Origin: an uncultured Saprospirales bacterium
GTDB lineage: Bacteria; Bacteroidota; Bacteroidia; Chitinophagales; Saprospiraceae
NCBI GenBank assembly: GCA_937926355.1
Contig: CALAZP010000118.1
Location: forward strand, 1-8,228
Direction: 5' to 3'
DNA length: 8,228 nucleotides
The notes under the pieces are model-generated. The model ran no database searches. It was not told the origin of the DNA and saw nothing but the letters and a program-made list of their open reading frames with translations. A program made the position numbers and the translations under genes. Positions 1 through 5,782 of this stretch are shown here, in pieces (the first letter of the stretch is position 1; each line of letters opens with the position of its first letter).

Positions 1-53
1 TTTCCTCCACCCCCGAGACGAGAGGGCGTGCCTGCCTGTTTCACCACCTCACA
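1..53 (-). tRNA. Partial class II (Leu-type) tRNA or tRNA-like gene, 5' part only
   Basis: Read on the minus strand from 53 down to 1, this is the 5' part of a tRNA-like molecule; the 3' part lies beyond the window edge. It has a 7-base acceptor strand (TGTGAGG), T8 and G9. A three-pair D stem (GTG with CAC) encloses AAACAGGCAGG, with G18-G19 at the spacing seen in bacterial tRNA-Leu. A five-pair anticodon stem (CCCTC with GGGGG, one G-T pair) follows, then the start of what would be a long variable arm (TGGAGGAAA). The oddity is the seven-base loop TCGTCTC at 21-15. Position 33 is C instead of the near-universal U, position 37 is a pyrimidine, and the triplet by position is GUC, not a Leu anticodon. 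The first acceptor base is T, not the usual G. It may be a non-canonical tRNA, a pseudo-tRNA or a tRNA-like RNA. A promoter at 91-121 suggests it is transcribed. The acceptor and T arms cannot be checked here. Confidence 0.45.
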
Positions 54-62
54 TTATTTGAA

Positions 63-82
63 GAGTTATTCTTTAACAACTC
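63..82 (-). other. Small hairpin in the predicted leader of the tRNA-like transcript
   Basis: On the minus strand GAGTTGTT pairs with AATAACTC around an AAAG loop, giving eight consecutive pairs of which one is G-U. Read as plus-strand RNA the same position becomes an A-C mismatch, so the structure fits minus-strand transcription better. It lies just after the start point expected from the promoter at 91-121 and ends 9 bases before the tRNA-like element. It has no T tract behind it, so it is not a typical terminator. It could be a processing or stability element, or chance in AT-rich DNA. Confidence 0.35.
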
Positions 83-90
83 TGATGATA

Positions 91-121
91 CAAATTTAAA
101 TGCAATCCCGTTTCTGTGCAA
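91..121 (-). promoter_or_regulatory. Bacteroidota-type promoter driving the tRNA-like element
   Basis: On the minus strand TTG at 121-119 is followed after exactly 20 bases by TAAATTTG at 98-91. This is a full match to the Bacteroidota -7 consensus TAnnTTTG, at the usual distance from a -33 TTG/TTTG box. Transcription would begin near 84-87 and run into the element at 53-1 after a leader of roughly 30 bases. I found no other exact TAnnTTTG match in the intergenic DNA inspected, which makes this one stand out. Confidence 0.55.
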
Positions 122-309
122 GTTTTTTAACAAATAATCATATTTTTTAGTCAAATTCTAATAAAAAGGTAATTATTTTGAATTTATTTAAATTCGCTTC
201 TTTTTTCAACTCATTTTTTGAAATTATTCAACACCTTTTCACTGATACTACCTTACTTCTATCTCACTTTGTGGTCTAAACTTTTCTTTAAAAAAATCTG
301 ACCAAAAAA
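122..309. other. AT-rich intergenic region without a recognised gene
   Basis: This stretch separates the promoter of the tRNA-like element from the 3' end of the DUF819 gene. It is strongly AT-rich with many short A and T runs. A TGGTC/GACCA inverted repeat (about 271-304) lies just past the stop of the minus-strand gene. Its interior is long and AT-rich, and no T tract follows on that strand, so I do not call a terminator. I see no reading frame with recognisable protein character. Confidence 0.5.
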
Positions 310-1563
310 TTATCCTACAACTGATTGCATCAGAAAAGCACAAATTATGGCACCATAAGTACCCAGAGTATATCCCAACACTGCCATAAGTACGCCGACA
401 GGCGCCAAAGCGGGGCTAAAAACAGAAGCTACTACCGGAGCAGAAGCAGCACCTCCTACATTAGCCTGGCTCCCCACTGCCACAAAGAAAAACGGAGCCT
501 TGATGATTTTTGCCACTACGATCAAGACTATGATATGAATCATCATCCATACGATTCCAATTGCAAAAATTCCCAAGTTTTGCAATACCTCCCCTAGATT
601 CATCTTCATACCAATCGTAGCAACTAAAATATAAATAAAAATACTCCCCAATCGAGAAGCTCCCACTCCCTCCATCTGCCGAGCTCGAGTAAAAGAAAGC
701 GCCAAACCAAAAGTGGTAGCCAATACAATCAACCAGAAAAATCCAGAGAGCAAAGAATCTAGTTTAAAGGCCTTCAACCCTACCTCGTACTGATTCATCC
801 AAGGTACTATCCTATCTGCCCCTAAATGCGCCACTCCAACCCCCAGAAAAGTGATACCCAATAGCATAATCACTTCCCCCGTAGTCGGAATCTTGGCGAC
901 TTTAGTTTGAAAAGCCTCCACCTTGTTTTTCAAATCTTCAATACTTGAAGTATCTGCTCGCAACCAACGATCCAGTCGACTAGCCTGTCCGGCACCATAT
1001 AACAAAAAGGCCAACCATATATTAGCTACTATAATATCCACGACAATCATGGAGGCAAATAAATTATCCTCCACTTCAAAAATTTCTTTCATAGCCGTTT
1101 GATTCGCACCGCCCCCAATCCAACTTCCAGCCACCGTAGTCAATCCCCTCCATAAAGATGCTCCATCCGCTTGAAATAAGCCCTCAGGGGCCACGTTTAA
1201 AACCAACCATAGGGCAATAGGTCCTCCTATGATAATTCCTATGGTGGCGGCGGCAAACATGATTAGGGCTTTAGAACCTAATTTGAGGATGGCCTTAAAA
1301 TCTGTACTTAACGTTAGGAGAATCAAACTAGCAGGTAATAAGTAACGAGAGGCAACAAAGTAAAGATTGGATTGATCCCCAGATATCCAGCCCAAAGGCC
1401 ATGCCAATAAGGCGGGTAAAAAATAACACATCAATAAAGCTGGAACTACTTTGTAAAACTTAGCCCAAAAACCTGTTTTTTTACCGGAGGTGTAAAAAAC
1501 AAAAGCCAAAACAGCCATGAGCAATCCCAATACTATGGCATCATTAGTAAACAACGGGTTCAT
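310..1563 (-). CDS. DUF819 family integral membrane protein (YjcL-like), putative transporter
   Basis: A 417-residue, very hydrophobic protein with about ten or more membrane segments and no signal peptide. It matches the DUF819 (YjcL-like) family, whose substrate I cannot assign. Two glycine-rich motifs mark the family: GSWIGGGANQTAM at residues 146-158 and GSQANVGGAASAP at 364-376. They lie in the two halves of the protein, as in transporters built from two inverted repeats with broken helices (inference). A soluble, charged stretch at about 195-228 forms a central cytoplasmic or periplasmic loop. I chose the ATG at 1563; a TTG two codons upstream is in frame but less likely. The gene is transcribed away from the deaminase gene at 1619, with 55 bases between starts, so the two probably have separate promoters in that gap. 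The length looks complete and no defect is seen. Confidence 0.85.
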   Translation of the reverse strand: MNPLFTNDAIVLGLLMAVLAFVFYTSGKKTGFWAKFYKVVPALLMCYFLPALLAWPLGWISGDQSNLYFVASRYLLPASLILLTLSTDFKAILKLGSKALIMFAAATIGIIIGGPIALWLVLNVAPEGLFQADGASLWRGLTTVAGSWIGGGANQTAMKEIFEVEDNLFASMIVVDIIVANIWLAFLLYGAGQASRLDRWLRADTSSIEDLKNKVEAFQTKVAKIPTTGEVIMLLGITFLGVGVAHLGADRIVPWMNQYEVGLKAFKLDSLLSGFFWLIVLATTFGLALSFTRARQMEGVGASRLGSIFIYILVATIGMKMNLGEVLQNLGIFAIGIVWMMIHIIVLIVVAKIIKAPFFFVAVGSQANVGGAASAPVVASVFSPALAPVGVLMAVLGYTLGTYGAIICAFLMQSVVG

Positions 1564-1618
1564 AAGCAAGCGTTTTATTGCATTAAAATAATATTTTTAC
1601 GGCACTAAAAAAGCAAAT
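1564..1618. promoter_or_regulatory. Divergent promoter region between DUF819 and deaminase genes
   Basis: Both flanking genes start here and point away from each other, so this 55-base AT-rich gap must hold at least their proximal promoters. On the minus strand TTTG at 1617-1614 is followed after 20 bases by TATTATTT at 1593-1586, a 6-of-8 match to TAnnTTTG. On the plus strand TATTTTTA at 1592-1599 matches 7 of 8, but I see no -33 box at the right distance. The two candidate -7 boxes overlap by two bases, which would couple the genes competitively. The boxes themselves are weak guesses. Confidence 0.35.
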
Positions 1619-2089
1619 ATGACTGATCAAGATTATATGCAAAAAGCGATTGAGATAGGTCAAAAAGGAATGAGAATAGGTGCTGGTGGGCCTTTTGGAG
1701 CGATTGTCGTTCGAAATGGCGAAATTTTAAGTGAAGCCCATAATGGTGTTTTTGCCCACAATGACCCCACGGCTCATGCCGAAGTTCAAGCCATCAGGGC
1801 AGCTTGCCAAAAAATCAACCACTACCAATTAGAAGGAGCTACCCTCTACACCACTTGCGAACCTTGCCCTATGTGTTTGGGGGCCATCTATTGGGCACGC
1901 CCTGACCGAGTCGTTTATGCCTGCACCAGAGATGATGCCGCCGAGGCGGGATTCGACGACGCTTTTATCTACAAAGAAATATTGCTGCCATTAGAACAAC
2001 GGACTATTCCCTTGACTCCTGTGGACAATCATCAAGCACTAGCACTTTTTGAAGAATGGAGGGATATGGAAAAACCACACCTCTATTAA
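1619..2089 (+). CDS. guaD: Guanine deaminase (CDA-fold nucleoside/base deaminase)
   Basis: Predicted zinc hydrolase of the cytidine-deaminase fold that converts guanine to xanthine and ammonia in purine salvage or catabolism, in the cytoplasm. The zinc-site motifs are clear: HAE at 53-55 (His53 ligand, Glu55 proton shuttle) and PCPMC at 82-86 (Cys83 and Cys86). From memory, the Bacillus subtilis enzyme GuaD is also 156 residues and has the same motif positions, the stretch GPFGA near 24-28, DAAEAGFDD at 106-114 and a terminal Tyr156. These, rather than the shared deaminase core, favour guanine deaminase over the tRNA adenosine deaminase TadA. The ATG at 1619 follows an A-rich leader without a Shine-Dalgarno sequence. 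The symporter gene begins 46 bases after the stop, on the same strand, so the two may be co-transcribed. TadA or another base deaminase remains possible but less likely. Confidence 0.85.
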   Translation: MTDQDYMQKAIEIGQKGMRIGAGGPFGAIVVRNGEILSEAHNGVFAHNDPTAHAEVQAIRAACQKINHYQLEGATLYTTCEPCPMCLGAIYWARPDRVVYACTRDDAAEAGFDDAFIYKEILLPLEQRTIPLTPVDNHQALALFEEWRDMEKPHLY

Positions 2090-2135
2090 TATCTTGGTAT
2101 ATTGTCATTCAATTAACCAATCAAAAAAACAAATC

Positions 2136-3629
2136 ATGGCTCAGGGTCTCACGCCTGGCATTATTCTAGGAATAATTGCAGTTTACTTCCTCATCCTTTT
2201 TACCATATCTTTTTTTACCGGTAAAGAATCGTCTAATGAAAACTTTTTTGTAGGCGGAAGAAAATCCCCCTGGCCTATTGTAGCATTCGGTATGATTGGA
2301 GCCACCCTCTCTGGAGTAACTTTCATTTCCATTCCAGGTGTCGTAGGAGCAAATGGTCTTAATAAAGCTTTCTCCTATATGCAGCTGGTCTTTGGATATT
2401 TACTTGGATATTTGGTCATCGCAACCGTATTAATGCCTATTTATTATCGCTTGCAACTCACCTCTATTTACGGTTATCTCCAACAGCGTTTCGGAAAAAA
2501 TGCCTACCATACCGGAGCGGCATATTTCCTCCTTTCCAGAACCATTGGCGCCTCTTTCCGACTATATTTGGTTGCGCTGGTTTTGGATACCTTTGTCATA
2601 GGTCCCTTTGGTATTCCCTTCTGGGGTACGGTTTTAGGTAGCATCGTTTTAATATGGATCTATACCTTTAAAGGCGGCATCAAAACGATTATATGGACCG
2701 ATACGCTGCAGACCTTGAGTATGCTTACTGCAGTTGTCCTGACCATCTGGGCCATCGGCAATGCCCTTTCCACAGACCTTTCAGGACTCGCCCAAAAGAT
2801 AATAGCCAGCGATTACTCGCAGGTATTCTTTTTCGAAGGTGGATGGAGCGACCCGAATAACTTCTTCAAACAATTTATCAGTGGCGCATTAATAACCATC
2901 GTTATGACGGGTTTGGACCAAGATATGATGCAAAAAAACCTCAGCTGCCGCAATTTGAAAGAAGCCCAAAAGAATATGTTCCTCTTTAGTGGTGTCCTAT
3001 TGGTCGCTAAATTCTTATTTCTAGCTCTTGGTGCACTCCTATATATATATGCTGCTGAAAAAGGAATTGCTATTCCAGAAAAAACAGACCAACTCTACCC
3101 GCTTATCGCATTGGAGCACCTCTCTCCATTTATCGGCATCCTCTTTGTTATTGGCCTCATCGCAGCAGCCTATTCCAGTGCTGATTCTGCATTGACCGCC
3201 CTGACCACCTCGTTTTGCGTAGATTTTCTGGGCTTTGAGAAGAAAGAAAAAACCAATAAAGACCAGCAAAAACAGCGATTTATGGTGCACCTCGGCTTTT
3301 CTTCCTTGCTTTTTATCGTGATCATGGTGTTCAATTCCATCAATAACGATGCGGTCATTAGCCAGGTATTTACGGCCGCTGGTTATACCTACGGACCCCT
3401 TTTGGGCCTTTTTGCATTTGGAATCTTTACCCAATTAGAGGTGAAAGATGCCTACGTAATCCCGATTTGCCTAGTTTCTCCAATTTTATCCTACGGGATT
3501 AACAACTTTTCCGAGCAGATTTTATTTGGTTTTAAGTTTGGTTTTTTAATCATTTTATTAAATGGATTTATCACTTTTGCAGGCCTTTTAATCATATCGA
3601 ATTGGAAGAGCGCCTTCGGCAAAAATTAA
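2136..3629 (+). CDS. Sodium:solute symporter family (SSS) transporter
   Basis: A 497-residue polytopic membrane protein of the SSS family (LeuT fold), which uses the sodium gradient to import small solutes. About 13 membrane segments can be seen. Family landmarks are FFVGGRKSPWP (37-47) after the first helix, YTFKGGIKTIIWTDTLQ (176-192) and TGLDQDMMQKNLSCRN (258-273). The serine/threonine-rich segment SSADSALTALTTSF (347-360) corresponds to the sodium-binding helix of the family. A charged loop (368-380) follows it. I chose the ATG at 2136, after an A-rich leader and directly before the first hydrophobic helix. A frame open from 2049 would overlap the deaminase gene and add 29 residues without membrane or signal character. 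The substrate cannot be read from sequence. The neighbouring guanine deaminase makes a purine base or nucleoside conceivable, but that is only context. Confidence 0.88.
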   Translation: MAQGLTPGIILGIIAVYFLILFTISFFTGKESSNENFFVGGRKSPWPIVAFGMIGATLSGVTFISIPGVVGANGLNKAFSYMQLVFGYLLGYLVIATVLMPIYYRLQLTSIYGYLQQRFGKNAYHTGAAYFLLSRTIGASFRLYLVALVLDTFVIGPFGIPFWGTVLGSIVLIWIYTFKGGIKTIIWTDTLQTLSMLTAVVLTIWAIGNALSTDLSGLAQKIIASDYSQVFFFEGGWSDPNNFFKQFISGALITIVMTGLDQDMMQKNLSCRNLKEAQKNMFLFSGVLLVAKFLFLALGALLYIYAAEKGIAIPEKTDQLYPLIALEHLSPFIGILFVIGLIAAAYSSADSALTALTTSFCVDFLGFEKKEKTNKDQQKQRFMVHLGFSSLLFIVIMVFNSINNDAVISQVFTAAGYTYGPLLGLFAFGIFTQLEVKDAYVIPICLVSPILSYGINNFSEQILFGFKFGFLIILLNGFITFAGLLIISNWKSAFGKN

Positions 3630-3650
3630 AATTCGATTAAAATTTTACCT

Positions 3651-4637
3651 ATGGGAATTAAAGCAGCCATTACCGGAGTGCACGGTTATGTTCCTGAAGA
3701 CATACTGACCAATAGAGATTTAGAGAAAATGGTAGATACCTCAGATGATTGGATAACCTCTCGGACGGGAATTAAGGAAAGGAGGATTCTCAAAGGAAAG
3801 GATCAAGGCGCTTCAGTTATGGGAATACAAGCGGTCAAAGGTTTACTGGACAAGACCCAAACCGACCCCGGGGAAATAGAATTGGTCATTTGTGCCACGG
3901 TTACTCCCGATATGATTTTTCCGGATACGGCAAACTTAATTGCGTATGGAACAGGGATGAAAAATGCTTATTGCTTTGATTTATCCGCTGCTTGCTCAGG
4001 TTTTTTATACGCACTAACTACTGGAGCTAAATTTATCGAATCCGGCACTCATAAAAAGGTAGTTGTCATTGGCGTCGATAAAATGTCCTCCATTATAGAT
4101 TATACGGACCGAACTACCTGCGTCATTTTCGGAGACGGCGGAGGAGCAGTACTTCTAGAACCTTCCCCTAATGAATATGGAATGGAAGACAGCATTCATA
4201 AAAGTGACGGAGCAGGAAAAGATTATTTGTACGTCAAAGCTGGCGGATCTCTTCGCCCGGCGAGTCCTGAAACCTTGGCAAATAGAGAACATTTTATGGT
4301 GCAGAACGGCAAGCCCGTTTTCAAAGCAGCAGTAAGCGGAATGTCAGGTGTCATTAAAGAGGTCATGAGTAGAAATCAAATCCAAAAAGAAGATTTGAAT
4401 TGGTTGGTGCCCCATCAAGCCAATAAAAGAATTATAGAAACCATAGCGAGTACGCTAGACTTTCCCTTGGAAAAGGTCATGATGAACATCCAAAAATACG
4501 GGAATACGACAGCGGGGACATTGCCCTTATGCCTATGGGATTACGAGTCTCAACTCAAAAAAGGTGACCAACTAATGCTCACTGCTTTCGGTGGAGGGTT
4601 TACTTGGGGGGCGACCTATTTGACCTGGGCTTATTGA
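3651..4637 (+). CDS. fabH: Beta-ketoacyl-ACP synthase III (FabH)
   Basis: Thiolase-fold condensing enzyme that starts type II fatty-acid synthesis by joining an acyl-CoA primer with malonyl-ACP to give a 3-ketoacyl-ACP. It is a cytoplasmic homodimer. At 328 residues it is of normal length. The complete triad is visible: Cys115 in DLSAACSGFLYAL (110-122), His255 in VPHQANKRI (253-261) and Asn285 in YGNTTAGTLPL (283-293). The QANKR segment after the histidine is the usual ACP-docking region. The ending AFGGGFTWGATYL (312-324) is typical. The ATG at 3651 follows the symporter stop by 21 AT-rich bases; I see no strong terminator there, so read-through from upstream is possible. EF-P follows 36 bases downstream, then AccB and AccC, so the cluster joins malonyl-CoA formation with chain initiation. 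Primer preference (acetyl or branched) cannot be read. Confidence 0.95.
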   Translation: MGIKAAITGVHGYVPEDILTNRDLEKMVDTSDDWITSRTGIKERRILKGKDQGASVMGIQAVKGLLDKTQTDPGEIELVICATVTPDMIFPDTANLIAYGTGMKNAYCFDLSAACSGFLYALTTGAKFIESGTHKKVVVIGVDKMSSIIDYTDRTTCVIFGDGGGAVLLEPSPNEYGMEDSIHKSDGAGKDYLYVKAGGSLRPASPETLANREHFMVQNGKPVFKAAVSGMSGVIKEVMSRNQIQKEDLNWLVPHQANKRIIETIASTLDFPLEKVMMNIQKYGNTTAGTLPLCLWDYESQLKKGDQLMLTAFGGGFTWGATYLTWAY

Positions 4638-4673
4638 TTTTTTTCTATCTTTACCGCCGCAAAAAAAAATACT

Positions 4674-5240
4674 ATGGCAACTACTTCAGACATCAGAAAT
4701 GGTATGTGCCTGGAAATCAACGGAGAAATATTCACAGTAGTTGAATTTCTGCACGTCAAACCAGGGAAGGGAAACGCTTTTGTGCGTACTAAGATCAAGA
4801 GTGTAACCTCTGGCAAGGTTATTGATAAAACCATTCAAGCAGGTCATAAAGTCGATGAAGTTCGGGTAGAAAGAAGGAAATTCCAATTTCTGTACGAAGA
4901 CGAAATGGGTTTCCACTTTATGGATAACGAGACTTACGATCAAATTACATTAGATTCAGCTATGGTGGATAACCCCAAGTTGATGAAAGAAGGAACAGAG
5001 GTTGAAATTCTTTTTCATTCCGAAAAAGATATTCCCCTCACTATGGAGATGCCGCAATACATTGTATTGGAGGTAACTTACTCTGAACCAGGATTGAAAG
5101 GAGATACTGCAACTAATGCAATGAAACCAGCTAAGGTCGAAACCGGAGCCGAAATACGAGTCCCGTTGTTTATCAACGAAGGGGATAAAGTCAAGATAGA
5201 TACCCGGTCTGGAGATTATGTTGAACGAGTTAAATCTTAA
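4674..5240 (+). CDS. efp: Translation elongation factor P
   Basis: A 188-residue factor that binds the ribosome between the P and E sites and relieves stalling during synthesis of consecutive prolines. It has the three domains usual for the family: an N-terminal KOW-like domain (about 1-63) and two OB-type domains, ending with the signature DTRSGDYVERVK (176-187). The tip loop reads VKPGKGNAF (28-36) and puts lysine at position 32. This is the lysine type, equivalent to the residue modified by EpmA/EpmB in Escherichia coli, not the arginine type modified by EarP. No modification gene is in the window. The start ATG follows nine A residues (4661-4669) after a 36-base gap from fabH. The accB gene begins five bases past the stop. 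The length and motifs look complete. Confidence 0.96.
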   Translation: MATTSDIRNGMCLEINGEIFTVVEFLHVKPGKGNAFVRTKIKSVTSGKVIDKTIQAGHKVDEVRVERRKFQFLYEDEMGFHFMDNETYDQITLDSAMVDNPKLMKEGTEVEILFHSEKDIPLTMEMPQYIVLEVTYSEPGLKGDTATNAMKPAKVETGAEIRVPLFINEGDKVKIDTRSGDYVERVKS

Positions 5241-5245
5241 AAATT

Positions 5246-5779
5246 ATGGAATTTAAAGAAATTCAAGAGCTCATTAGGCTCATCAATAAACTAGAACTAA
5301 CTGAGTTTAAAATGCGCGATGGTAATTTTGAACTTAATATTAGAACCAAAAATTTTAGCAAATACAAACCTCAATCAGAATCTAGTTTGCCGCAAAGTGT
5401 AATTTCTATTCCACAAGCGGCTGCCCAAGCTCCTTACCCTGTTCAACAAACTACCACACCACCGCCCCCACCAGCAGCTCAACCTGACCTTCCTGCAGCG
5501 GAAAGTCAAACTCAACCAACAGCAACGAAAAACAACTATATCGAAATAAAATCTCCTATGGTGGGAACGTTTTACCGTTCTTCCTCACCTGATAAACCTC
5601 CATTTATTAAGGTAGGAGATCCCGTTGATGAGGGTTCAGTAGTCTGCATCGTTGAGGCGATGAAATTATTTAACGAAATCGAATCGGAAGTCAAAGGAAC
5701 CATTGTCAAGGTAATGGTAGAAGATGCTCAGCCAGTTGAGTACGATCAGGTATTGTTTTTGGTAGACCCTAAAGGTTGA
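5246..5779 (+). CDS. accB: Biotin carboxyl carrier protein of acetyl-CoA carboxylase (AccB)
   Basis: The carrier subunit of acetyl-CoA carboxylase. Biotin is attached to a lysine, carboxylated by AccC and then presented to the carboxyltransferase. The N-terminal segment (about 1-36, EFKEIQELIRLINKLEL onward) is the usual BCCP region. A flexible linker rich in Pro, Ala, Gln and Thr spans about 42-95 and includes a five-proline run at 72-76. The biotinyl domain runs from about 98 to 175 with the motif VEAMKLFNE (136-144), making Lys140 the predicted biotinylation site. At 177 residues it is longer than the 156-residue E. coli protein, mainly through the linker. It starts five bases after efp, and accC starts three bases after its stop, indicating co-transcription and probably coupled translation. 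The carboxyltransferase genes accA and accD are not in the window. Confidence 0.95.
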   Translation: MEFKEIQELIRLINKLELTEFKMRDGNFELNIRTKNFSKYKPQSESSLPQSVISIPQAAAQAPYPVQQTTTPPPPPAAQPDLPAAESQTQPTATKNNYIEIKSPMVGTFYRSSSPDKPPFIKVGDPVDEGSVVCIVEAMKLFNEIESEVKGTIVKVMVEDAQPVEYDQVLFLVDPKG

Positions 5780-5782
5780 TTT

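Noticed and set aside
271..309. Terminator of the DUF819 gene built on the TGGTC/GACCA repeat
   Set aside because: The stem is only five pairs around a loop of more than 20 bases, and on the minus strand no T tract follows it.
325..597. Plus-strand 90-codon frame over the 3' end of the DUF819 gene
   Set aside because: Its composition (Ser, His, Tyr, Arg rich) is typical of an antisense shadow, and the opposite strand encodes a convincing membrane protein.
1567..1569. TTG start for the DUF819 protein two codons upstream
   Set aside because: A standard ATG at 1563 is available. The extra Met-Leu adds nothing recognisable.
1619..2089. TadA, tRNA adenosine deaminase
   Set aside because: The core motifs are shared. 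The C-terminal region with AEAGFDD and a terminal Tyr156, and the exact 156-residue length, fit Bacillus-type guanine deaminase better.
2049..2135. Longer N-terminus for the sodium symporter starting inside the deaminase gene
   Set aside because: It adds 29 residues without a signal or membrane helix and overlaps the deaminase coding region. The ATG at 2136 has an A-rich leader and directly precedes the first helix.
3039..3434. Minus-strand open frames within the symporter gene
   Set aside because: They are antisense to a clear family member, lack recognisable protein features, and reflect codon composition of the real gene.
3630..3650. Terminator between symporter and fabH
   Set aside because: The AAAATT/AATTTT repeats are short and purely AT, with no GC-rich stem, so they are weak evidence for termination.
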